Shown here: positions 1 through 12,122 of the stretch, piece by piece
Numbering within the stretch: position 1 is the first letter of the stretch
How the letters are laid out: every line of letters starts with the position of its first letter
Assembly (NCBI GenBank): GCA_008360955.1
Contig: LUCM01004940.1
Span: forward strand, 182,277 to 246,276
DNA length: 64,000 nucleotides
DNA from: Fasciolopsis buskii
Taxonomy: Eukaryota > Platyhelminthes > Trematoda > Plagiorchiida > Fasciolidae
Direction of reading: 5' to 3'
Notes under the pieces: generated by a model
Seen by the model: the letters and a program-made list of their open reading frames with translations, nothing else
The model's database searches: none
What the model was told of the DNA's origin: nothing
Program-made: the position numbers and the translations under genes

Positions 1-1160
1 GGCTAGTTATCATGCTGAACCCTTTGCGGCATGCCAATGATCAGTAAAAATGATATACAAGGGCAGTGCCCAGGGAAATTCGTTCCATCAGAAATAAAGT
101 TGTCCTTTGACCGGAAATGGAACTTTGGGCACGAATCCGTGTCAGAGGATACCAATCTAGGAAGCCCCTGTTAGGGGGAAACTAACGGCCAGGCGATTAA
201 AAAATAATTGTGATGACCAAACTAAATTGACTATCGTAAAGGTTAATGCGCCTTGCCGTGTATCATTCCCTACATTACTTCTCTGCAAAAAAGGCGCTTG
301 CTCATCAATTATTCATTTGCAGGCCGGCGCTGATGCAGTAGTCAAATTGGTTGCATTATAACCTGAAGATTGTGCTTTCGAGATCTTCATCCACCGATGA
401 AATTCAACACTCGGTAGCTCTCTGTTGGCCGCGTCGTCTTTTTAAAAAAATGATATGCTCCGTTGCTTTATTGGTAAAGATAATTATTGATAAGAGAAAA
501 AGGAAGTGATTACGACTGAAAATATGGCGCTATTTGAACTATTTCTCTCTACCTGCATCGTTACCGGAGTGGTTGTTCATTTAACTGTGTGTACCGAGCA
601 TCAGTTTAGCTCGGAAATGCAGGTAGCGAATAAAAAATCAACATTCCTCAAGCTTAAGAGCTCATCTTCGTATGTTCAATGTTTAGAAGGGTGCGTGAAG
701 AGAACACGGAGAACATCCGATCACTAATCTCCATGAACTCCATTTTATTCAAACCCGATAACATGTTTGTTTCCTAGTAAAAGCTATTTTCTGATCACTC
801 TAAAGAAACACTTGGGTTATTTCATATCAGATTTTTGTATTGCCAAATAATTTTTTCAAATGAAAGCCAGCATGAGCCTGTTATCAATAAAAGCACCAGT
901 ACTCATTAGTAAGAGTGGCCCGTTGACACCTATGTCTACCAATCAAGAAGAGTTTTCTGAATCGTGTATGTAAATTGGTATGCATAAATGTGTTAGGGAC
1001 CTAGAAGAATAGACAAAATACTCTGAAAGCTAACACTTGGTTTCGCAGTTACGTCCTCTCATTAAGCATGCGCATCTGGTGCTCGCCAGTTCGCAGTTCC
1101 TTATCGAATAGTTATACGTCACCAAAATTTTATATGTACATGCATTTGTATACTTAAAGT
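1..1160. other. no gene recognised
   Basis: No recognisable gene, RNA or repeat. A 47-codon ATG-started frame at 30-173 and a 73-codon frame at 506-727 are open, but both are within the length expected by chance at this base composition and neither resembles a known family. Confidence 0.5.
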
Positions 1161-1187
1161 TTTATATATATTTAAATATATATATAT
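1161..1187. repeat. AT-rich simple repeat
   Basis: A short TA-dinucleotide tract of about six uninterrupted units, preceded by a degenerate TATA/TTAAA stretch. It is a microsatellite-like simple repeat with no sign that it marks a promoter. Confidence 0.7.
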
Positions 1188-4100
1188 CTGACTCAAACGA
1201 TGACGGATATTAAGGGCTTGTGCTCATCACCGTTACAGATAATCAAAAATTGAATATACCCGTTTAGAACAAGGAAGGATGTGTTTTCAGTCGAAATTTG
1301 AATTCTGCTGCAAATTGGAAAGTCTTATATACACAACCGTGAGTACTAAAACAAAAAGATATTTCTCACACGTCTTTGGCGGAATTTGACAACACAAACT
1401 CCTTCTTAGACGAATATTTCTAAAACAGCGTTATCGTAAGTGCACTATTAGTTTCATTGCCACTGCCTGTCCACACATTGGTATAATAATGTAAACAATT
1501 TTACTGATCTGTAAATGTTTGTTCGAGTCAAATCTGCGCACATGAGTAAGAGAAGAAATTGCATCCGCACGCATCAACACCTGCGGGTGTTTTAGCCCTC
1601 TTTCAAATGTGACATTGCCTGATAAGACAAATTTCGATACTTGGAACGGTTCTTCCAAAATGGGGGCAAGTTTGTACAACCCTGATAAATTTACTTACAA
1701 GCAATGAACATTAACCGATGCAAAGCAAAACATCAATTAACAAAACATTTCGGTGTAGGTTATTTTTTCATACGGTGGAATCAGAACAAACCTAAAGCCT
1801 AAGAATTTTTTCACTGGTTCGACTGTAAAAGAGGCAGCAAGACACGATGGACTTCTTTTGACAGCGTTGTTGGTCACGGATGTCTCTTCTGATTGACTGC
1901 ACTGTGCGGAAAGTCAATCGTTTTGTTATTTTATAATGAATCAGACATAAAATATTCAAGTGATGAAGGACGGTCATCTTCCGTTTAGATCACCCTGCAA
2001 GAATATAAACATGAGCGTTTGTCACGTTGAACGACCGCTGTCATCCGTCAAGTGAATAGAAAGAATCAACGAAGTCCTGTTGAGATTGCATAGATAAGCC
2101 AAGAAGCAGTTGTGCAATCAGTTTTTGATGCGCTGGTATCTGTACGGGTATTTCGTCTGAGAAAAGCATCCCCATTTCAGTCGTAAATTTTGCTCCTAGT
2201 CAAAATGTATGGGAAACAATTACTTTTAATGGAAGACTAAGACTAATTACCGGGAAACTCCAGTCGAGACGCGTATCGGTTCATTTAGGTAAGTATCACT
2301 TAAGAGGCACTTTGGTTCCTGCGGCTAATAACATGGCAGGGGCCAGAGCAAAACGGCACATTACGGGACTTATGCTGACTCCGATAGATCATTGTGCAGT
2401 TAAGAGTGGGGTGCAAAAGAATCATGAGTATAAAAGTTCCACACTCGGAGAAGTGTTAATCGTCTGGCTTGATGAATAAATCATTCTGTGAAATGTAAGT
2501 TAAATAACCAAAAAAATATATTTCCCAATGGATTACATCCAGTTGTTTCTTCAGAAAACCTACAAAATAGCAAAGCTAAAGTAAGAAGGAACAGGAAATC
2601 TTTGATATTCAATTTGTAAGACAGTACGCCGGTTGGTTTTGAAATGTCACCCTCATATGTCGGAATGCCAACCCTGGAACTTTGCCCAATTAGAAATAAA
2701 AAGTCGGGCTGATCATTCGAACTTTTGTTCGACAATGATCTCCAAATATGACATTTAATTTGGAGTTGCACAAAGGGGTTTGCATTAACAAATGATATTA
2801 CACATGGTTGTACGCAGACCCGAAACGAAGGAACAGATATTCCAAACACTTATATAGATTTACGTCTGAAAAAGCCGCGACGGAAAAGTCGCAAGTGGGG
2901 GCGTCAAACATTTTAAAATCTGGAAAAGTCCCAAGTTCGTGATGCGACCTAACATAGGACGTAGCATTTTTAAATAAAATTAGGTGAAAAACCATCAAGG
3001 ATAAGAAGAACTGCTTAAAAACACCAAACTTGTGAACCATTGGTTTCAGATTTTCCTGCCAAGTCATACGCACATAGCTTTTCTAAATTAGGTGATCAGC
3101 TGATGCTTACTTGGGATGATAACACATTTCCATTCTCTAAATTAGGATGAAACATTTAATGGATGAAAAATGAGGACTTTCAGATTTCGTCAATGGATCT
3201 TAGGAATTGTACATCTAATGGACAAAGGAGGCGAAGACAACTAGAGTAGTACATAAGCGAACTGTAAGGGTCATCAGGAAGATTCTTATGAGAACTTCCA
3301 TGAATGCGTTTAGCACAACCTGTTCGTTTGAGGTGAAAGGTCCTAATGACAATGGAGTGAAGACATCACTAAAGCGATCAAACTACAAGATTTTGGGATC
3401 GGAACATGGGTCATCGGTCTGCAGCAGCCAGTGCAGCAAGAGATGGAAACAACGAAATTCGAGCACGAGACGATCAGAATTTTTTCCCAGACTTAGCAGC
3501 AAACAAATTTGTTTAAACACACATATGAATCCGCATGAAGTAAATCGCAAGTGATTTGATGGCTGCGTTTTCTCCTTGTTTTCTGATTACCTTATTCACG
3601 CATTTACCAATCGATTCTGCTCTAGTGACAACGTAAACCTCACTGGTGGGCCTCAGTATTCTCAATCCGAGGTTAATCTGAAACAATTTCGCAATCTCTT
3701 GACGAGAACACCGTGACAACTTTTAAAACATTAATTTTCCCAACTTTTGGAGTTTGACAGTACTGGTACGATCCAAGTGGTCACTTTAACCGTGACCAAT
3801 AAAAGCGGAGTCGAAAAGTTTACAAGATGTATTGCCCGCGTCATCCTATTGCAAGCTTGTTCATTACATTGATTCCTTTCCTTTCGGTTTGCAAAACACA
3901 AGTTGCCTGAAGGCAGGCAGAAAAACTTGCGTTTACCGAAGGCATGATTCGAATCAAATTTACAGTAATGAGACGTTGTATATGTTAAACGAAAACGGTG
4001 CCAAACGAACAACACTATGGCAGCAGAATTTTCGGAAGGCACTTCTGACCTCAGTGGTACAGCTAATCACATTTATTTTTGTCTGCTTCCGGTGGCTGGC

Positions 4101-5304
4101 TGAATTCCGATAAAATCCTTCAGCATACAATTAGCTATTAAAAGGCAGTTACTAAAGGTTAACTGGCGAACGCATTCCACCGGAAGGGATTAACATCACC
4201 CAGTTAATAAAACGAGGTGTCATATAATAACCTAACTGTTGCCGGGTATTTTTTCACGACGTCTATCATCTGCTCTTCGGAAGACAATCCCGTTTTAGTC
4301 GTGTAAACCATTGGTAAGATTAATAGTAGCAACTCTGCTACTGAATATCACCACGTTGGTCACTGAGCCTAGATTCTTGAGATTCCACAACTCCGTTCCT
4401 CGATTTTGTTTTATCATATATTTTTTGTTCGTTAATTTATTGCCTATGGTCCTTAGATATTAGCCACCTCGTGATTCATGCCGCTTACTAGCATCATCTA
4501 ATTTTAAGTGTGGTTTCTGTTATATGTGCACCAATTCGTTGGCGCTTTTTAACAGTCCTAACCGTAATTAACAACTGTGTTACTGGGTTTTCGTTTTATT
4601 CACGACGCTGTTAGAAAATCAGTCTCGTGAACCTTGAAATCCTGTTTAGCTAGTTACTACGCCGTTCCGTAAAACTCCCTGCTTACATAATTCAATCATC
4701 TTAATTTTGGTTGTTACTGCGTTCGATATGATCGACTGTTTTTAAGTAAACCCCTAATGAAAACTGCTGATGTTGCCAACACTTTCATAGAGGCAACCGC
4801 CGGATCAATTCTGTGTCAACTGTCTACAAGTCATTGCAGTACGGTTCCATAAATGGTTGAGACCGTATTTTCGAAAGGCAAGCGGACCGCTTTTTGCAGT
4901 ACTTTTGTCATGTTCCCAACATAGCACTATAAACACACATAAGTTGGCAGAAAATCTAGGATTGGGACTGGTGGCGCAAATCCTCCTCGGACCGGAGACA
5001 GATAGTGAAAGCCTTTGTTTTCGATACCATCTGGACCTGTGTCGGTGGAAAGCAACTGTCGACTGCTGCTGATAGGCTTCGTTTGAAGATGTCCCAAGGG
5101 CTATCACCACTGAATGTAATCCCAGTGGAAACTTCTCACTACCCGAAATTGTGATCTAATAAATTTGTTGTCACTAGCAGTGAATTGCTTACTGAATGGA
5201 TCCGGATATTCCTCTTCTGCTAGAGCATCTCTCATGCGCGCTAACTGTTGTGTGAAACCTTTCTTCCGGCTTCCTCTGATTAGGTTCTGTCAGTTTATTT
5301 TTAA
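1188..5304. other. no gene recognised
   Basis: About 4 kb with no assignable feature. The longest frames are 122 codons on the minus strand (2481-2849), 103 on the minus strand (3731-4042) and 93 on the plus strand (3832-4113). The last two overlap on opposite strands, so at most one can be real. The plus-strand one ends in a hydrophobic stretch (TSVVQLITFIFVCF) but has no family I recognise. A weak open stretch before 5304 lacks a phase-compatible donor into the candidate exon that follows. Confidence 0.45.
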
Positions 5305-5688
5305 TACCACTTCGTAGCATGGAGCGACTTTCCGGCTAACTTACTTTTTCCAGTCGATCGTGTTGGTAATGAAATTCGTGATCTTCGCTCTCAGGCACTC
5401 CCGTTTCTTACAGCCGATACGATCGAAATCGATTGTTGGTTAGCGATCGATATTCATCTCCAGTGGCCCAGTGACCCCATTTTTTCAAGTTTCCAGTCGC
5501 TGGATATGTTAGCGATCAACGAGTCTCTAATAGATAGGAACGGTCAAGCTCAGCCACGCATGAGTCAGACTGTTTACTTTGATGCGACTGATCCGGTGAA
5601 TGCATGCATGAACAAGTTGTCTAAGCCCGTTTTAACCAAACGGCGTTTGTCCTTACGACCGCCGACGGGTTTTCCGAATGAATCGTAG
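5305..5688 (+). CDS. candidate terminal coding exon, unknown product
   Basis: The frame is open for 127 codons, from just after a TAA (5302-5304) to a TAG at 5686-5688, without an ATG until codon 68. A pyrimidine-rich tract ending in CAG (5342-5353) forms a plausible 3' splice site, which would make the exon 5354-5688, starting with two bases of a split codon. The predicted peptide is mixed and polar and not low-complexity. It contains DLRSQALPFLTADTIEIDCW and ends in the basic stretch KRRLSLRPPTG. The DNA is richer in CG dinucleotides than its surroundings. I recognise no domain. About two open frames this long are expected by chance in the window, and no upstream exon in matching phase was found, so this is a candidate only. 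It could also be a relic of a mobile-element gene. Confidence 0.3.
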   Translation, partial: YHFVAWSDFPANLLFPVDRVGNEIRDLRSQALPFLTADTIEIDCWLAIDIHLQWPSDPIFSSFQSLDMLAINESLIDRNGQAQPRMSQTVYFDATDPVNACMNKLSKPVLTKRRLSLRPPTGFPNES

Positions 5689-5847
5689 ATCGAGTCACCA
5701 ATGTTTTGTTTTTCCTTCTGAGTTCAGCTTGTAAATTTAATCCCATGGATGAGAGTAGCTCGTCCATAGAATCGGAATTTTGCGTGTCATTAGTCTATAT
5801 TCTTTAAAAAAGAAATTCCATTTAGGTGATATGCATCATAAAGTGGA

Positions 5848-5919
5848 CTCCACGGGCCGGAATCGAGCCGGCGATCTTGTGCCTTCGGAGCAAATAATCT
5901 ATCTTTAAGCTACCATGGA
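5848..5919 (-). tRNA. tRNA-like sequence, probably pseudogene or SINE head
   Basis: Read on the minus strand, these 72 nt fold as a tRNA. The acceptor stem is seven pairs (TCCATGG with CCGTGGA, one G-U). It is followed by TA at positions 8-9, and the T arm is perfect (GCCGG, loop CTCGATT, CCGGC), directly adjoining the acceptor as in a real tRNA. The D arm (GCTTAAAGATAGAT) pairs poorly. The anticodon arm pairs four of five (TTTGC with GCACA) around the loop TCCGAAG. That loop has C instead of the near-universal U33 and would give anticodon CGA. Shifting the frame restores U33 and gives CCG (Arg) but breaks the stem. No CCA is encoded, as is normal in eukaryotes. The weak D and anticodon arms favour a tRNA pseudogene or tRNA-derived SINE head over a working tRNA. 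Confidence 0.5.
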
Positions 5920-8900
5920 CGTAACTTTCGAATACAAATTAGGTAAGTGAACATCCAGTTTTGCTAGAACTACGATTTCAGTGACATACAGCAACTACCT
6001 TTGTTTTAGTCATTAGATTAGCCTAATCGGTCACCTTCCAATAAGAGTGAGCAGCTCGGTTGAACAGGAGCCAAAGGACATTTTAATGCATCATGCGTAA
6101 GTGGGTTTCCCTTTCTACATAATATCTGGCTGCTGATATCACCTGAAAACAAATAAACAATTACAGTTTATTGTAGAAAAGCCATAAATTTTGCTTAATT
6201 TCAACTTTTGACCTCTGTGGAGAATGAAACAGATCGTGACCGACATTCCTTCATTTAATTTGATGAGGATGACCGCGTTCTTTCATAAAATTTATTAAGT
6301 AGAAAACTATTTATTACCCCCTTTCCTTGGAGTCGATTCTGCACTATCGGAATATTTTTGTTCAGTTCACTTGCTTCGTGTATTATTTACTTGGTGGGAG
6401 GCATTCTGTTGGAGTTAGATGATACTAAACGTATTTACATTCGAATTTGTCGGGGGTTGTTGACTGTCATTGAGGATGAAATCTGGACAAACTTGACCCA
6501 CTAATGCGAACTAAATCAGGGCATGAACAGTTTAGTCGTAACACACGCCCCTCATGCGAAAGGGCTCGCGTGCGACGATGAATATACACCCCTGACGGGC
6601 GCTAAGGCGAATGAAACTGGATTCTGGTGCTTCGCGTCTGCAAGTTCAACCGAAGGACCTGAGATTTATACGTTGAAAGTGGTCCGAGGGGTAATCAGTG
6701 AAACCAAAATTATTAGGATTTGACATTAAATACTATCGAATAGAGAAAACCATTATATTCTGTTATTTAACTGCTCACTCCGCGGTGCTAAGTGTAATTT
6801 TTCGTATCATCCCTCGATTATAAATATCATCGATTGTAGCATAACCGTTGTTTGCATTTCGGATGAAATAAAACAATACTGATTCAGTTTCATCGTTCCC
6901 CGTTGTCATTGATGCCTCATAGAATGCTTCTGTTCTGATATCAGAATATAGTCCCGTCCAAGCTCTGTCGTTATTGTGGACTACCTTCGAAATACCAAAT
7001 ACTTTCACTACATTTTCCTATGCTTCTTTTTAATATTATTCAATCTATCCTTTCGGAAATCCTGAAGAAGCAGCTTACTCTCGTTTCCGTAGATTAAATG
7101 ACTGATGTGAAATTCAGAGATAAATTAATCATCTCTGCATTAGGTGGGGAGGCCGACAGTTCATCTGGTTTTCTGAATTTCCAAACCCAGCATACCAAGG
7201 AAAAAGTCATGCTTGCATTCAGAAACCGGGAACAGTCTCGAAACTAATATCTCATCCTAACCTGTGAAACAGTTTGAGAAACTTCTCATTGAAAACTGGG
7301 CCAGTTTTTGCCAGAGTTCAAACAGTCAAAAAGTCCATTTGTCTACTAAGAAATAACACTCAATAACAACCGATCGAGTAAGACAAAGAAAGGCAATGGT
7401 CTTTCGTGATAAATAAAATACGCGAATCCGAATGATGTGAACGATTTGGCAGTTCGGCTAGAAAACTACCTAATTCTTCATTGTAACGAATGATAAAAAA
7501 CCACCAAAGAACTCGACTTTGCCTGTCTGATCGAAATCCTCACCGCTTCCGCCAACATATAAGTCAACTTTTAGAAGCTTTGAAATATATTTGCAGCAGC
7601 ATGGCTAGAAATTTAATAGCACTAAATCTCCCTGTGCTGGAATTTTACCATGATTATCGCGCAATCACAAGTGCCAACGCAAAGTATCAGTGTACTCCAC
7701 GCCACATTATTCAAATAACAATTTGTACACAGACGACCACTTGCATTTCACAAGGTTTTATGTGGGAAAAGGCGTGCGTTGGTTCGTTTCCGAAGGGATC
7801 TTCAAAATCATCATCTTTTTGATATTAGTGGATCGCTGCTCATGATCCGCGGCTTACACGGGTCTACTGACCTTCCGAGATGAACACTATGAGTCTTAAT
7901 GGGTTAGAGATGAGGACTACTATTCGGCTCTCTTAGTCACTATCAGTTGGCTCCTCTTGATCAAACTTCCAGGTGCGGGAATAAAAAATACCGGCAGATG
8001 AGAACAGCACAAAATCTACGGTGATCGCAAATCATTTTTCCAGAACGTGCTTCGGCGTTCATCAGTTTTACCCTTGTCTTCGTCTTTCAACTTAAATTAT
8101 TACCATGGCCTACTGGGGCTAGTTACAACCCGAAATAATAACCAAATACTCACTCCAGAGGAACATTGCATTTGCATTATTGATTTAATTAATTTCATTG
8201 ATGCTTCTTTTTCATAAGGATTTCAGTAATTTTCAAGAGTTGCGAACGTTCGAAATGAGTATACGATTGATAGAACAACGAAAATCAAAAGTTACTTTCA
8301 TCTGCTCCATGATGAGTCTGAAACTATCATCCAATATGAAGCTTCATCTATGTGGGGAAACTTCTGAGAACGTAATTCTGAGAGAGGGAGTAACAGCAAG
8401 CAGTAATCACTTGCTAAAACAAAAACCCGTAGATTTGGGAGATTAATTCAGCTTCCTTGGTGATAACTAGGCATAAAACCTTTTTATTTGAAAAAAATTT
8501 AAGTGCGTCTAATCCAGCGTAACACTGTGCAAGGGTGAAGCACGGGAGATCTCTTAGAAATAACTTCAAGCGGCGGAACAGTGAATGCTAGCACAGAAAT
8601 TCGAAAGGTGAAATAATATGTTATGAGCAAAACAGGGCTTTGTGAGCGTTCGTCGTAAAGGTATCTCTATGGCAAAGAAACTTTTGGTTATGCTGACTAA
8701 TCACACAATGAATGTCATCTAGTTAGTGAATACAGACGACCTTAGACTTGTCATACTAAGGAGAGTTGGTACATTCTTCCACATCATTTTCAGTCTTACC
8801 TCTGCGTGAAAGCTGTGATCTACTGACATAGCTTGAAATAATCGATCGCCATACGCAAGTCGGAGGCATCCAAGTTAAGCCACAATACTCGCATACGGAT

Positions 8901-11520
8901 TACTCCAATGCAGATATGGATTACAGTGCGGAAAGCAGGACAGATCCATCAGTTTCTTACTCACTGAAGGAATGATGGTGTCGATCAGTGCTTGTGCGGA
9001 GAAGTGTGCTTAAAACCTATCTCCAAGTCGGCTTTGGTGGTCCGTCATATCCACCATTTGTAACATCAGCTAAATTCAGTAGTGGTTAAGATATAGCTGA
9101 ACGTTTGGATAACAATACAGCAATGCAATTAAGAACAGAGGTAATAAGCAAAATCGGACTCTCCTGTTAAATCAGGTACTCATTGCTCATGACTGTATCT
9201 CGGGCAGTTAAACGCCATACGGTCTGGTTCACCGGTCTTCGCCTGACCAACCACCGAAAGCCTTACTTTTTAACTATTTTGTCCATTTTTGTAGTTATGA
9301 TTTCTGTACACAGATGTTTAATATCTTCTCATGTTTTGAAACACAAATATATTCTCTTAATCTTTTACTACAACACAAAACCATGGGATTGTGGATAACC
9401 TATTAACTCGTTTCTTGAGTCTTGTCGACTGTTCCGCTATGAAAGTAGTCCATCAATCTAAATTTTAATACGGTTAACCTGAATAAGTTTAATACTACTT
9501 TCAGGGCTACTTCTATGTCACAGCTTTCTGTTGGTTTCGGCACGATAGTTTGAGGTTTTAGTAAATTCAGCGTTGATCTTAAAATACATTGCACGTCGAC
9601 TTTCACTTATCAGCAACTGTGACCTTGGAATAATCAATTTATGCCCGGCTAACAACAACAAATGTAACTTTCACTTTTCTAGTCCGACTCAGAATTGCAA
9701 TCCTTTTGAACCCATGTTAAACCGAAAAATTCCCAAAAGCCTGAAAAGTTTCATACTGGACGAAAGTCTTCGCTATTGCCACATAATGGTTTACCCGTAT
9801 ATTGTGATATTCAGATTGAATACCAAAAGGTCTGCAATTGAGACTGCTTAAAGTTACATCTAAGTCGTTTCCGTTCCTCAAATGGAGGCAGCTGGATTAA
9901 AAAAGTTGCATAAATTTGCGTGCGAAAATATTTTTTGCATAGAAAATTATTCTCTGGCATTAAAAGCAGAACCCCAGGTACTAAATGCGAGCTTCGAACG
10001 AGTATTCAGCCTAAGGGAACTGCCACGATAAAGGGAAATTTTATTTTTGTCATTGTTTCAAGGCTAAAGGATGCCTGCTAGATCGAATCAAAGAAAACGG
10101 GAATCATTTCTTAACTGACACTGTCATGTCACGGTCATGCCCCGTACCCGGTTGTCAATCCTCAAGCCAGCACGAATAATACAGCTACAGTCTAAACTAA
10201 CTTTTCTAAAAGTTTCTGCTATTCACAATTAAAAAAGCTTGTTGTTAAGATCGGTTCCCTGGGGATTGAAAGTGAATGGTTTGAATTGGTCGCTGCCATA
10301 ATCTATACTGACCGGTCCAGCGTGTGATTTATTCAGAACCGAATTTTGAACGGCTGCTGTCGGATTGTCCATATTACACCAGTATCCAATTTTGTTACTT
10401 CTAGCTTTCATTCTATTGCTGCAAACCTGCTAGTATGAAAGTCCCGGAAGAAATTTCGTCAGAAAAATTTCCACTCAAATTAACCTTGCGTAAATCCTAT
10501 TAATCTGCACATCTCCGATCCCGACCGAATCGGAGTGCTCGAATTTCGCTCACTTACGACGTTTTCTTCCTCATGGTACCAAATGTAAATTTGGTCGGTA
10601 GAATTCCGTCGGCAACCAACAGGAGCAAATAGGTCGAAACTTTTTGATAAAGAAGTCCAGAGCGTGTAAATGAGGTATTACTTATTTAATGTAATTATCA
10701 TTAGTGGTTCACTATATCTTAAAAAGACTCATTCTTTACTTCTGCCGGTTACTGATCGAGGTCGTCAGGATGTTGTCATGTTGCCAGTATTTTACATGCT
10801 GTTTTGTTCTATGCACATTCTCAAAAATCCTCTATTTAATTTGCATAAAAATTTCCCAGACTCTTACAAACACATCAAAGTTATAACTACCCTGGTAGAG
10901 ATTGCTGTGTGGTTCCCGTTAGCGTAAACTTGGGATAAAATTTTACTTGTCTGCAGATGTCTTGATTTCCTTCATGGAGAGCAGATGAAGTATAGCCACA
11001 GTGAACTTCAACACGTTCAACTTGATGAAGAAGAAGTCTCCGGGCGAAACGTGACATAACCCTTACTTGACATTTGTCCCAGTCAACTCAGACCACTTAG
11101 ATCTACGATAGATTCAAGAAACTGATCTTCAGGGTTGTGCATGCGTAATTTCTACCCACTCCAATTCATCCCCTCGAACACTTGTTTTTAGTGGCATACG
11201 GCTATCGTAGCTTAATGGCACCCCGGATATTCTTCCCAATATGCTCAAAGATGTTAGGATCATGGGACAACCATCAAACACATATAGGGAATGAGCGGAA
11301 CAAGCCTGGATATTACAAACATTTCAACTTCTGAACATTAAATAATCTGCATGAATCTTTCTGCTTCTTTAACCGACCGATATTAGTGAATTTGTTGCTG
11401 CAAATGTCACCAACAGAGGAAGGCCAACTCGCACAAAATCTTCTAGTTCTTCTAGAACTTCTTACTGGCAACGATCTCCCACCTCAACAGATAACTTTAA
11501 AGTCTAAGCCTGTTAATTTT
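5920..11520. other. no firm gene; a few weak coding-like frames
   Basis: A CG-rich plus-strand frame of 66 codons (6523-6723) and a minus-strand frame of 77 codons (6775-7008; contains RAWTGLYSDIRTEAFYEASM) look more protein-like than average, but neither has a recognisable domain. A 110-codon frame at 7490-7822 is also unassigned. The rest shows no RNA gene, long repeat or transposon signature. The segment 10960-11060 is purine-rich (GAAGAAGAAG) and contains a TTGATGA...GAAAC pattern that does not fold as a ribozyme. Confidence 0.4.
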
Positions 11521-12122
11521 GTTTAGTGATATATTTTTCATGCAATTTGTGAATGTCAGGCATTAGATGTGAGCACGGATATATCCAAGATTGGAGCGGA
11601 CTGAAACATCTATGGCGCCAATACGATACTTCACTGAGGCTGAAAGATCCTGTGTACTGCGCCGCAGTGCAACCAGTTCTGTTGCACGGTTACAAGACGT
11701 GGAGTTTACGCTAAGACGATGTTCGTCGCTTAGAGGTTTTCGATCACAGATGTATTCAAAGTATCCCTAGAATTAGTTGGAGAGATTTCTTGAGAAAAGT
11801 GCAGGTTCAGAATCCAATTTTAGTCCTCGGTTCTGAAATCTTCCTATCACAAGATGTGAAGCTTGGTAGCCTTCGATGGTTGGGTCACGTGGCGAACACT
11901 CGTTCATCTTGCCTTACTCTATTTTTGTTCTCCCCACGGAGTAAAAGAAGCCATATGGAGGTCAACAGATTATGTGGAACGGGAAAATGTATGGGGAACT
12001 TAAGTAGAGTAGATGAGTCACGTCTCTGTTGCTGAGATCCCAAATAGCAGTATACGAATTGACTGATTCGGCAAAGAACCGTGAACAGTGCAGATCGAGC
12101 TGTCATTTTCTGGCGGATCAAA
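11521..12122 (+). mobile_element. decayed 3' end of an RTE-like LINE (reverse transcriptase C-terminus)
   Basis: Conceptual translation gives the tail of a non-LTR retrotransposon polyprotein, where the reverse transcriptase ends. In order: DVSTDISKI (11566-11592, first frame) corresponds to the usual DE(V/I)SxRIxKA. After a frameshift near 11592 come LRLKDPVYCAAVQPVLLHG, RRLEVFDHRCI and the hallmark LRWLGHV (11871-11891), then SPRSKRS. After another frameshift near 12030, AKNREQCRSSCHFLA (12073-12117) matches the typical final block. An in-frame TAA lies at 11712-11714 in what was WPL/SLRxDDVRR. With two frameshifts and at least one internal stop, this copy is dead. The endonuclease and catalytic palm (YADD-type) are not found upstream, so it is 5'-truncated, as usual for LINEs. 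The following T-rich DNA (about 12165-12245) may be its 3' UTR. RTE clade and trematode-type origin are inferred from remembered family motifs. Confidence 0.8.

Noticed and set aside
2481..2849. 122-codon minus-strand frame
   Set aside because: Two or three frames of this length are expected by chance at this composition. It overlaps another minus-strand frame and shows no domain or splice border.
11000..11065. TTGATGA...GAAAC pattern resembling a hammerhead ribozyme core
   Set aside because: The core needs CTGATGA. Here the first base is T, the segment between the two blocks does not form stem II, and stem I cannot close, so no ribozyme is claimed.
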